Positions 1 through 6,889 of a DNA stretch of 6,913 nt are shown here, piece by piece (position 1 is the first letter of the stretch; each line of letters begins with the position of its first letter). The notes beneath the pieces were generated by a model. That model saw only the letters and a program-made list of their open reading frames with translations, was not told where the DNA came from and ran no database searches. Source of the stretch: Pseudomonadaceae bacterium (GTDB lineage: Bacteria > Pseudomonadota > Alphaproteobacteria > UBA2136 > UBA6156); the NCBI GenBank assembly GCA_947464215.1, contig CANHVX010000052.1, forward strand, positions 1-6,913, in the 5' to 3' direction. Both the position numbers and the translations under genes were made by a program.

Positions 1-674
1 AGTTTAACAATCCATGCCCCTTTGCCAAATTTTCCATTAATATCTTGGGTTTTTAAGGAGACACGCCAAACGGCGGTTGGTGTTCCTTGCAATATAAGGG
101 TTTCTGAAATGGCCGCCGAGCGGATAAGGTTAAACGGACGTTTGGGCCCCATGACGCGCAGTGTCCCGCCGGTGGCAAGGTCGTTCGCAGAAAGAGTGCG
201 CATATCATAAAGTGCACTGAGCACATCGCGCATGTTCCCATCCCATGGCACGGGCGGGGCAACATCGGAAGCATCCCGGTTGTTTGTGTAAACAATTGTT
301 TTGCTAGTAGTATTGAAGGTAACAATTTTATCAGCCCGATAATCATTTTCTTTTTGCAAAGCATGGTAGCTGCGGCTGGCAAAAAATGTGCCTTTGCGTG
401 CATGTGGGTGAATGCCTGTGGCCTCCCAGCGGTTATCCATCTCCATCAGGGCCGAGGTGTCACGGGCGGTTACGGTGATGGTATAAGGTTTGTGTGGGGC
501 TGGGGGGGGGAGATAGCGGAAGGTGGCCTTACCAACATTCAAAGGCCCCCATGATACCCGGAAATTCAAGGTTTCAGGTTCCAAAGGGGTCCAGGCAAAG
601 GCCATAGAGGCAAAGAGAGATAAACACACCGAGGCAAAGGTGCACCACCACATGGAAAAAGAATAACGTCTCAT
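1..674 (-). CDS. DUF3108-like exported periplasmic protein (3' end cut by window edge)
   Basis: Reading leftwards from the ATG at 672-674 there is no stop before the edge, giving 224 residues plus two bases; the C-terminus lies outside the window. Residues 1-27 form a Sec signal peptide: basic start (MRRYS), hydrophobic core (FASVCLSLFASM) and an AFA cleavage site before WTPLE, so the mature protein should be periplasmic. The mature part fits the DUF3108 pattern: an opening strand (LNFRVSWGPLNVGKATF, about 36-52), a central stretch FFASRSYHALQKENDYRADK (97-116), and the family-like RDVLSALYDMRTL (149-161). The function of DUF3108 proteins is not established; I infer only an envelope role. An in-frame GTG at 681-683 is an alternative start, but ATG gives the better signal peptide. 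No clear ribosome binding site precedes it. A run of nine C falls in codons 55-58. The gene is divergent from the large lipoprotein gene. Assignment is by remembered family pattern, not a search. Confidence 0.75.
   Translation of the reverse strand, partial: MRRYSFSMWWCTFASVCLSLFASMAFAWTPLEPETLNFRVSWGPLNVGKATFRYLPPPAPHKPYTITVTARDTSALMEMDNRWEATGIHPHARKGTFFASRSYHALQKENDYRADKIVTFNTTSKTIVYTNNRDASDVAPPVPWDGNMRDVLSALYDMRTLSANDLATGGTLRVMGPKRPFNLIRSAAISETLILQGTPTAVWRVSLKTQDINGKFGKGAWIVK
502..510 (-). repeat. Nine-base C homopolymer inside the DUF3108-like gene
   Basis: The plus strand has nine consecutive G; the coding strand therefore reads C9 across codons 55-58 (Leu-Pro-Pro-Pro). The frame is intact on both sides, because family-like sequence lies before (FRVSWGPLNVGKATF) and after (YTITVTA) the run. 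A one-base change in length would shift the frame near residue 57 of an exported protein. Such tracts are known slippage sites, but no variation can be seen in a single sequence. Confidence 0.9.
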
Positions 675-735
675 AGGTAACACGCTACCAAAAAGAACGC
701 AGACCTGCCAGAGTGAGAAAGCAAGAAAAAACAAT
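675..735. promoter_or_regulatory. Divergent intergenic region between two exported-protein genes
   Basis: These 61 bp separate two head-to-head starts, so promoters for both genes must lie here or inside the 5' ends of the coding regions. The plus-strand half next to the lipoprotein start is purine-rich (GAGTGAGAAAGCAAGAAAA). I could not find a convincing -35/-10 pair or operator palindrome on either strand, and neither start has a canonical AGGAG sequence. If the lipoprotein really starts at the GTG at 781, the region grows to 106 bp. Promoter content is inferred from gene arrangement only. Confidence 0.35.
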
Positions 736-3700
736 ATGCGTCAACGTCTCGTAACCTTCCGTAGCCCCGCGCAATATGTGGTGCGCATGGCTTTTGTGTT
801 TGTATGTGCGCATGTATTGGCCGCATGCAGCCCAAGCCCCGAGAAACTCAATGAGTATATTGAAAGCGGTAAGGCCGACAAAGCCCTTGAGAAAATTGAA
901 GCCATGCTGTCTGCGAGCCCGGATGCAGGCGAGGTGGGGGGGCTGAATTTACTGGCTGCCAAGGCGCGCATGGCGCTGTGTGCCACGCGGCAATGTGTGT
1001 CTGTGTCGGCGGTTGCCAGTGCCACGGTGGTGCCCGAATTGCTCAGGCCGCTGGCGCAAAATTTCACCGCTGCCTCATCTGAGGTTGGGTTGGGGGAAGG
1101 CGTATCGCCGTTAACAAAGCAGGGCGTGTTGCAGGCGGGCTTACAGGCGATGGCGGGGGTGCCCGACCAACCCTATGCGTTGTTGGTGATGATGAAAGCC
1201 TTGCCACAAAACATGCAAAAAGAAGCGGAGGGGGCTGTTTTTGAACGTATACGGGCGACGGCACGTTCCAGCAATGTTAAACAGGCCGCGGAATGGCTTG
1301 ATGTGGTTGCCATCAACCCCGACGCGTCGTCGGCTATGCGGCATATGTCGGCGTGGGTGTCGGCTCTCGTGAATAGCCAACAGGCCAAGGCAGAAAGCCA
1401 CCGCACGGCATTAAGGGCTTTGGGGCGGGCCGATGTGTCGGATGTAGCCTGGACGCTCTTACCGCACGCATTGCTGGCGGGCATTTCAGATCCGGCGCAA
1501 GCATTGGCACAGATTCCTCTGGAGCTGGGGCCGAATCAACTGGGTCCGCTTTCAACGCCGTCAACAACCGCTTTTGTGGCCGCCGAGCTGGCGGCGATAG
1601 GTGCCGATAAAACATTGCAACAACCGTGGCAACACGGTTGGGATGAGAAGGCCGATGGGCCTATCAACCTGGTGTTGATGCGCTTAAGCCTGAAAATGGA
1701 GCCAAATCAGCCTGATGTCTGGAAAATGTATTTGCCGGCATTGGTTGCCACTGCGCAGGCCGGGGGCGCATTGCCCGAGATAGATGAGTCGATGCAGGCA
1801 GGCAGTTTAAGTGGCCCTACTCAGGCCATGTTGGCCGAGCAATTGTTGGAAGCTGCGCAGAAATTGAACGAACGCCCGGCCATGGCAGCCCCATTGCTGC
1901 AATTGGCCAGCCAGATGAAGCTGGAAAACACACAGCAGGTGGCGCTCGATAAAATGGTGCACAGCATGCTTATCAAAGCCGCCGCCAATCGCGATGTTAC
2001 GGCAACCATGGCGTTGGCCTCGGCGCGTCCGGCGGCTGCAGCCAACAACCGGCAACAGGTTGTGCCTTTGCTGGTCGAGCATATTCGTAACAGCTTGCGT
2101 ATTGGTCGGTTTGCTCAGGCCGTCAGCACAAGTATTTTGCTGAATGAGGGCTTGGGTCTCGATGTGGAGCTAGCGCCCCTTATCTTAGAAGAGTTTGCAA
2201 CAGAGCTTAAAAAACGCGGGATGGAGGCAGAACTCCAGGCCAATACGCCCGATATGTTGCTCAAGCCACAAGCGGAGGTGGAATTTTCTTTGGGCCCTAT
2301 TTACGGGTTTATGCAAGAGTATTTTAAGGCGCGTCCTGAAGTGTTGGCGGTGCAATTGAATGGGCTTGTGGCCAATGCGCGGGGGATATACGGCCCGGCC
2401 ACGGCGATGTATCGCCTGCAAACCCTGTTCCCCACAGCCGTGGTCTCTAGCACAAAACCATGGCTGAGCAATGCCATTGTGGCGGCGGTTCTAGAGGATG
2501 CCGAAATTGATGCGGCAGAACTTATGTCGCTTGCAGGCCAACTGGCGCAAGCACAGCCAGATGTTCCCCTGTCGTCGCTGGTGGAAGCGGCCTTGAATCG
2601 GGCCCAAGACGCCGAAGAAAGCCGTAAGGTGTGGGCCGCAGTTACCCCAGAAACATTCGATACATTACGCGTTCTTCGCCCGCAGTTTGTGGCCTTGATG
2701 CGTGGTATAGACGCCATGGAGAAGGGGAAAATGGGTGAAGCCGCGGCGGCATTTGCCGAGCTGACCGAACCAGCCTGGCGCGAGCAGGCAAGTGCGTATT
2801 TGCAAAAGATATACGAACGTTTGGCGCATATCGCAGGGGTCTATACCCCCCTGTCGGCCGCCCCCGATATTCCAACCGCATTGCTGCGTTTGGAGCCTCA
2901 GGGTTTGCAGGGAGGGGCGTTAAATGAGGTCGATATTACATGGATTAATCGCCTGGGAAGCTTGGCCGAAAAATCGCCTCAAACACTTGTGGCAACACCT
3001 GCGGCTCTGAAAAGCCTAACAATTCGGGTGCCCATAGATTTGGATACGGGAACATTTAAACTATCCCCCGAGGTGTTGTCGCAAACGCCAGAAGCGGCAA
3101 GCCTTTACGAAATATATGGCAATTATGGAGGTTTGCAGTGGAAGGGTTCATCGGCGGCCACATCTAAACCTTTGGGCTTTGCGCCGCTGATTGAGGGCAT
3201 AACAACACAAGGTAAAACATTTGGGTTTATGCGGGCGTTGGCCAATCCGGCAGAGGATTTAAAACCAGATGGAACCTATCTTATAACAACACACGTTGGG
3301 CATCATGTAACAGAAACGCCCACAGGTACGGCAACAATCATGCCGGAAGGCAGCATCCTAACCCTCGCCACGGGCAATGCCTTGCAGCCAACACCCATGC
3401 TGGAAAATGGGTTGCTGGAAAAGCCGGCGCAGGCCAGTTATGCGCTAACCGGAAGCCTGAAGCATCCAAGCAGTAAAAACATAATAGCTTTAAGCGGATT
3501 TTTCGATCCCTCAACGCAGGCATCCTATTTCAGTTTTACTTACTTGCTACCTGAAAGTGGGCAGCCGGTTAAGGCCATGGTGAAGTGCCAGGCGGTGGCG
3601 GGCCCCATCACGTGTGGGGCGCACCATCAGCACAGCCCACGGTTGGTTTATGCGTCGGTGGTGCGTGGCCAGCAAACACGGGAAAGCATGGCTGAACAGG

Positions 3701-4134
3701 CTGCAAAGCGGGCACAGCAGAACGAAAAGGCTATCGAAATTTTGCTAAAACACGCGTTGAGTTATATGCCAAAGGTGCCTGAAGCCGTGATCAGCACATC
3801 TATGGGCGCGCCAGCTGCAAGGGCAGATCTCATATCGTCATCTGTAGGCGTGGGTTTGTTGGGGTCATCAACAGCGGTCGTATCAAAATCAGATATAAAG
3901 GCAGATACACAGGCTAAGGAAGAAGAAGATCTTCTGTTGGAAAATGAGGGGCCAAGCGAGGAAGTAACTGCCAAACCGCTGTTCAGAGCCAACTCTTCAA
4001 GCCCAACAACGGTGGTTGTGCGGCCGGGCGATAGCACCACGGTGGTCGCGCCGGGGGTGTTTATCCATCGCACAAACGCAGCACCGGCCACGGTGTCAGA
4101 ATCGGCGTTGCCGTCATCAACGGTCACGCGTTAA
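736..4134 (+). CDS. Large predicted outer-membrane lipoprotein with TPR-like helical repeats, function unknown
   Basis: This 1132-residue protein matches no family I recognise. The N-terminus has a lipoprotein signal: basic stretch, hydrophobic AFVFVCAHV, then lipobox Leu28-Ala-Ala-Cys31. Ser at +2 favours the outer membrane under the E. coli Lol rule. Residues about 35-750 are Ala/Leu-rich and look mostly helical, with TPR-like helix pairs at about 36-80 and 650-697 (RGIDAMEKGKMGEAAAAFAEL), suggesting a solenoid scaffold. Residues about 755-980 look strand-rich, with Gly/Thr-rich stretches and a Cys951/Cys960 pair that could form a disulfide; Cys81/Cys87 is a second close pair. A short charged helix (about 980-1010) follows, then a low-complexity Ser/Thr/Val tail with an acidic patch near 1061-1076. 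GTG at 781 is an alternative start giving a compact signal peptide with Cys at residue 16. trmN6 follows 8 bp downstream, so co-transcription is likely. A role in envelope assembly or polymer export would be a guess. Confidence 0.9.
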   Translation: MRQRLVTFRSPAQYVVRMAFVFVCAHVLAACSPSPEKLNEYIESGKADKALEKIEAMLSASPDAGEVGGLNLLAAKARMALCATRQCVSVSAVASATVVPELLRPLAQNFTAASSEVGLGEGVSPLTKQGVLQAGLQAMAGVPDQPYALLVMMKALPQNMQKEAEGAVFERIRATARSSNVKQAAEWLDVVAINPDASSAMRHMSAWVSALVNSQQAKAESHRTALRALGRADVSDVAWTLLPHALLAGISDPAQALAQIPLELGPNQLGPLSTPSTTAFVAAELAAIGADKTLQQPWQHGWDEKADGPINLVLMRLSLKMEPNQPDVWKMYLPALVATAQAGGALPEIDESMQAGSLSGPTQAMLAEQLLEAAQKLNERPAMAAPLLQLASQMKLENTQQVALDKMVHSMLIKAAANRDVTATMALASARPAAAANNRQQVVPLLVEHIRNSLRIGRFAQAVSTSILLNEGLGLDVELAPLILEEFATELKKRGMEAELQANTPDMLLKPQAEVEFSLGPIYGFMQEYFKARPEVLAVQLNGLVANARGIYGPATAMYRLQTLFPTAVVSSTKPWLSNAIVAAVLEDAEIDAAELMSLAGQLAQAQPDVPLSSLVEAALNRAQDAEESRKVWAAVTPETFDTLRVLRPQFVALMRGIDAMEKGKMGEAAAAFAELTEPAWREQASAYLQKIYERLAHIAGVYTPLSAAPDIPTALLRLEPQGLQGGALNEVDITWINRLGSLAEKSPQTLVATPAALKSLTIRVPIDLDTGTFKLSPEVLSQTPEAASLYEIYGNYGGLQWKGSSAATSKPLGFAPLIEGITTQGKTFGFMRALANPAEDLKPDGTYLITTHVGHHVTETPTGTATIMPEGSILTLATGNALQPTPMLENGLLEKPAQASYALTGSLKHPSSKNIIALSGFFDPSTQASYFSFTYLLPESGQPVKAMVKCQAVAGPITCGAHHQHSPRLVYASVVRGQQTRESMAEQAAKRAQQNEKAIEILLKHALSYMPKVPEAVISTSMGAPAARADLISSSVGVGLLGSSTAVVSKSDIKADTQAKEEEDLLLENEGPSEEVTAKPLFRANSSSPTTVVVRPGDSTTVVAPGVFIHRTNAAPATVSESALPSSTVTR
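4006..4056 (+). repeat. Short tandem-like TTVV-PG repeat in the lipoprotein tail
   Basis: The C-terminal tail reads TTVVVRPG (residues 1091-1098), then Asp-Ser, then TTVVAPG (1101-1107). The two copies are also similar in DNA (ACAACGGTGGTT and ACCACGGTGGTC). This lies in the Ser/Thr/Val low-complexity tail after the acidic patch. It is a two-copy repeat and may reflect local duplication or composition bias. Confidence 0.4.
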
Positions 4135-4142
4135 GTTCGGGT

Positions 4143-4862
4143 ATGGAAACCAAAACACTGCTGGGCGGGCGCCTGCTGTGGAGTGCGCACGCGCACAACC
4201 CGCCCGAGGATGGATTATGGCTCGCCGCTGCCGTGCCCACGCTGCCCAAAGGGGCGCATGTGCTCGATATCGGCTGCGGGGCCGGGCTGGTGGCGCTGGC
4301 CTTGGGCACGCGGGTGCCCCATGTCATTCTGCAAGGGGTTGAAATAGACGCGCAAACAGCGCAGCTGGCACGCGAGAATGCAAGCCTCAATCGTATCCCG
4401 CTCGGGGTGCACCACGCCGATATCACCACCTGGCACCCGCCCCATATGTATCAGGCAGTTCTCAGCAATCCGCCCTTTCATGCCCAAGCCCGTGGGCATA
4501 CATCTCCCAATGCCACGCGCAACCGCAGCCACAGCATGCCCGAGGGGCTCTTAACACAGTGGCTGGATACGGCGGCAACGTGCCTGGCGCCGGGGGGGCG
4601 GGTCTATCTTGTCGTGCACGCGGCATGCCGGCCAGAATTAGATGGCTACGTCCATACCCGGGGCGGGGGGTGGCAATGGGCGCCGCTGGCAACCCACGCC
4701 GTGCGGCCGGCCAAGCGGCTGTTGGTGTGCTGGCAACCGCAGGCAGAACGGCAGAGCCTTGCCTTGCCCCACGTCTGCGCCTTTCATCCCGAGGTGCGCC
4801 ATCAGGTGCTGCACGAAGGGCGTGGGCTGGATGTGTTTACAGAGGGTCCACATCTACGGTGA
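4143..4862 (+). CDS. trmN6: TrmN6-like SAM-dependent tRNA (adenine-N6)-methyltransferase
   Basis: The 239-residue protein is a class I methyltransferase. Motif I is VLDIGCGAG (40-48), the acidic residue ending the second strand is Glu68 in GVEID, Asp93 follows in HADI, and the catalytic NPPF is at 109-112. NPP[FY] is the signature of N6-adenine and related amino methyltransferases. The opening METKTLLGGRLLW, the region around RNRSHSMPEG (126-135), LAPGGRVYLV (148-157) and the late RPAKRLLV (188-195) agree with the TrmN6/YfiC-like family, which methylates A37 of tRNA1-Val with SAM in E. coli. Target identity here is inferred; related enzymes can modify other substrates. The start is set by homology, since the family opening falls at this ATG, although no Shine-Dalgarno sequence is visible; coupling to the lipoprotein stop 8 bp upstream is plausible. 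The final TEGPHLR extends past the usual family end (LHEGRGLDVF) and overlaps the priA 3' end. Confidence 0.85.
   Translation: METKTLLGGRLLWSAHAHNPPEDGLWLAAAVPTLPKGAHVLDIGCGAGLVALALGTRVPHVILQGVEIDAQTAQLARENASLNRIPLGVHHADITTWHPPHMYQAVLSNPPFHAQARGHTSPNATRNRSHSMPEGLLTQWLDTAATCLAPGGRVYLVVHAACRPELDGYVHTRGGGWQWAPLATHAVRPAKRLLVCWQPQAERQSLALPHVCAFHPEVRHQVLHEGRGLDVFTEGPHLR
4837..4862. other. Tail-to-tail coding overlap of trmN6 and priA (26 bp)
   Basis: The priA stop TAA (complement of 4837-4839) lies inside trmN6, and the trmN6 stop TGA (4860-4862) lies inside priA. There is no intergenic space and I see no bidirectional terminator hairpin at the junction, so transcripts from either side probably run into the opposite gene as antisense RNA. 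The last eight trmN6 codons share DNA with the priA codons for its VDVDPL end. Confidence 0.9.
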
Positions 4863-6807
4863 GTCGGATAACTTTCGGCAGGGGCGTGCGTTCAATCCAG
4901 GTTTGCACCAGGCTTTGCAGAGGGGCTGGGGTCTCACTTTTTACCAACAGGCGGTAGCGGTAAACGTCACGTATTTTCAGGGTGGGGGCGGGGGCCGGGC
5001 CCAGAAGGCGAATACTCGCATGCGGGGTCCAGCTTTGCGCCAATGTGCGTGCGGCGCTTATCACCGTGGGTTCGTCGCGGCCTGCAAGCTGGAGGGCAAT
5101 TTGGCGGCCAAAAGGCGGGTCATGCCAGGCTTTGCGGGCGTCTAGTTCGGCCGCATAGAAGGCGTCGCGCTGGTGGGTGATAAGGGCATGGAAGAGGGGG
5201 TGCTCGGGGCTGAATGTTTGTAAAAAAACGTGGCCTTGGGCATGGGCGCGCCCGGCGCGGCCCGCCACTTGGTAAAGCTGCTGGAAGACACGTTCGGCGG
5301 CGCGTGTTTCGCCGTGGGCGAGGCCCATATCGGCATCCACAATGCCCACACAGGTCAGGTGGGGAAAGTGGTGCCCTTTCACCACCATTTGTGTGCCAAC
5401 CAAAATATCCAGCGTGCGTGCTTCAACCTGCGCGATAAGCTCGGCCAGTTGTTTGGGGGTGGTCAGGGCGTCGCTATCGGCCACAGCCACGCGTGCAGAG
5501 GGGAAGGCGGCCTGTATGTCTGCAACCACCTTGCGGGTGCCGGGGCCATAGGTGCGCAAGCTGGTGGTATGGCAAGAAGGGCAGAGGTCGGGGAAGGGTT
5601 CGCGCAGACCGCAGGCATGGCATTGTAACATGTCGCCATGAACAACCATGGTGGTAGAGCAGCGGCTGCAGGCGTGGCGGTGGCCGCACTGGGTGCAGAG
5701 CAGCAAGGGGGCATTGCCGCGGCGGTTAAGGAACAAAAGGGCCTGTTCGCCTTTCGCCAAGGTTTCGCGAACGGCCTGGGTGAGCGCGGGGCTGAGGTAG
5801 GAGTCTTTCGCCATTTTCGCGGCTTTGAGGTCAATGATATGGATAGGGGCATGGCCGGCCGAACCATGTCGGGTGGGCAGCGTCACATGGCCATATTTTC
5901 CAAGCTGGGCATGCTGCCAGGTTTCCAGGCTGGGGGTAGCGCTGGCCAAGATGCAGGGGGCTTGCCAACCGGTGGCCAGGCGCACGGCGCAGTCGCGCCC
6001 GTGGTAGAGAAAACCTTCGCTTTGTTTGTAGCTCGGGTCGTGTTCTTCATCCACAATCACCAGCTGAAGGTTGGTGAAGGGTAAAAACAGGGCGCTGCGG
6101 GCGCCCACCACCACACCGCTGTGGCCTTGGGCCACGGCCCACCAGGTGTGGCGGCGGGCACCATCGGCCAGGCCGCTGTGCCAGGGCCAGGGGGCGGTGG
6201 GGTGTTCGGCCCCGAAGCGGGCGCGGAAGCGGGCCAGCCATTGGGGGGTAAGCGCAATTTCTGGCACCAGCACCAGGGCTTGGCCGCCTTTGGCCAAGAT
6301 ATCGGCAATCAGCGTAAAATAAACTTCGGTTTTGCCGCTGCCGGTCACGCCATCCAAAAGGGTAACCGCAGGGCCGTTTCGGGCACGCACATACGCCACA
6401 GCCGAGGCTTGGGCGTCATTGAGCACGGGTGCTGGTTCAGGTGTAAACGCAGGGAGTTTGGGGGGGCGTGTGGGCGGTGTGGGGATATGCCCCTTGGGCA
6501 GCGCCACGCGCAGGGCTTCGCCGGGTGCACTCATGGTGTAGCGGGCAACCCAGCGGTAGAATGCCAGTGTGGTGGGGTGGAGGCGGGGCACATCGGGGCG
6601 TGGTGTGGCGGTTTTTAAATTTTGGAAGGGCGAGTGGTCAAGAACTTCGGCCACGACGCCGGCATAGTCTTTTTTACCCACGGGGAGCGTGAGCCAATCT
6701 CCGGGTTGGGCGGGCACGCTGCATCGGTAATCCAGCAGGGTGGGCAACGCCATCGGAACCAGCGCACGAATAAGGCAGGGATGTGCGGGGGCAGGGGGCG
6801 TCGGCAT
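4837..6807 (-). CDS. priA: PriA, primosomal replication-restart helicase (short form)
   Basis: PriA is the 3'-to-5' superfamily 2 DNA helicase that recognises stalled forks and reloads the replisome. Numbering from the ATG at 6805-6807 (656 aa): N-terminal 3'-DNA-binding domain (about 13-80); Walker A GVTGSGKT with Lys159; motif Ia VPEIALTPQ (181-189); DEEH (253-256) followed by the PriA-type aromatic-rich loop DPSYKQSEGFLYHGRD (257-272); SATPSLE (289-295); FLNRRG (359-364); eight zinc cysteines in four CxxC pairs (371/374, 380/383, 396/399, 409/412); GTQM (471-474); and motif VI QVAGRAGR (513-520). The C-terminus ends VDVDPL. E. coli PriA has 732 residues with the Walker lysine at 230, so about 70 residues are missing before the helicase core, where the winged-helix domain should be. 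An in-frame TTG at 6823-6825 would add six residues; a stop lies six codons further upstream. Neither start has a clear ribosome binding site. The gene converges on trmN6. Confidence 0.97.
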   Translation of the reverse strand: MPTPPAPAHPCLIRALVPMALPTLLDYRCSVPAQPGDWLTLPVGKKDYAGVVAEVLDHSPFQNLKTATPRPDVPRLHPTTLAFYRWVARYTMSAPGEALRVALPKGHIPTPPTRPPKLPAFTPEPAPVLNDAQASAVAYVRARNGPAVTLLDGVTGSGKTEVYFTLIADILAKGGQALVLVPEIALTPQWLARFRARFGAEHPTAPWPWHSGLADGARRHTWWAVAQGHSGVVVGARSALFLPFTNLQLVIVDEEHDPSYKQSEGFLYHGRDCAVRLATGWQAPCILASATPSLETWQHAQLGKYGHVTLPTRHGSAGHAPIHIIDLKAAKMAKDSYLSPALTQAVRETLAKGEQALLFLNRRGNAPLLLCTQCGHRHACSRCSTTMVVHGDMLQCHACGLREPFPDLCPSCHTTSLRTYGPGTRKVVADIQAAFPSARVAVADSDALTTPKQLAELIAQVEARTLDILVGTQMVVKGHHFPHLTCVGIVDADMGLAHGETRAAERVFQQLYQVAGRAGRAHAQGHVFLQTFSPEHPLFHALITHQRDAFYAAELDARKAWHDPPFGRQIALQLAGRDEPTVISAARTLAQSWTPHASIRLLGPAPAPTLKIRDVYRYRLLVKSETPAPLQSLVQTWIERTPLPKVIRLTVDVDPL

Positions 6808-6842
6808 GGGGGGCAGTATGGCCAACCCGCGCCGTTCGCGCT
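6808..6842 (-). promoter_or_regulatory. Immediate upstream region of priA
   Basis: This stretch precedes the preferred priA ATG and contains the alternative TTG start (complement of 6823-6825). An in-frame TAG (complement of 6841-6843) closes the frame upstream, so the protein cannot begin further out. I see no AGGAG-like sequence in front of either start and no convincing -10 box. Confidence 0.3.
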
Positions 6843-6859
6843 AGGCTGAAAATGAGCCT
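6843..6859. repeat. Short inverted repeat upstream of priA (5-bp arms)
   Basis: AGGCT at 6843-6847 and AGCCT at 6855-6859 are perfect inverted arms around a 7-base spacer. This could be a weak hairpin or a small operator in the priA leader, but five-base arms occur often by chance. Confidence 0.3.
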
Positions 6860-6869
6860 GAAACGCAAA

Positions 6870-6889
6870 CCACCCCCGAAAGGGGGAGG
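6870..6889. terminator. GC-rich stem-loop near the right edge, possible terminator
   Basis: CC-A-CCCCC pairs with GGGGG-A-GG around a GAAA tetraloop, giving a seven-pair GC stem broken by one A-A mismatch. Read on the minus strand the stem is followed by TTTGCGTTT, a poor U-tract, so it could be a weak terminator for a minus-strand gene ending just beyond the window. No good T-run follows on the plus strand. It could equally be a structured priA leader element. The hairpin is clear; its role is not. Confidence 0.4.

Noticed and set aside
53..403. Minus-strand open frame of 116 codons
   Set aside because: It lies wholly inside the DUF3108-like gene in another frame. The competing frame has a signal peptide and family-like motifs; this one has neither.
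665..750. Direct repeat AACGTCTC at 665-672 and 743-750 flanking the divergent starts
   Set aside because: Eight bases only, and each copy lies in the N-terminal codons of its gene (Arg-rich starts), so chance is the simpler explanation.
3762..4127. Minus-strand open frame of 121 codons opposite the lipoprotein tail
   Set aside because: It arises from the biased Ser/Thr/Val codon composition of the tail on the other strand; no motif or plausible start signal.
4559..5145. Two long overlapping plus-strand open frames across the trmN6 and priA ends
   Set aside because: They are shadows of the GC-rich trmN6 and priA frames, with Arg/Gly/Ala-rich translations and no recognisable motifs.
5638..6618. 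Several plus-strand open frames of 60 to 165 codons opposite priA
   Set aside because: They are antisense to well-supported PriA helicase and zinc motifs and are Gly/Ala-rich, as expected of high-GC shadows.
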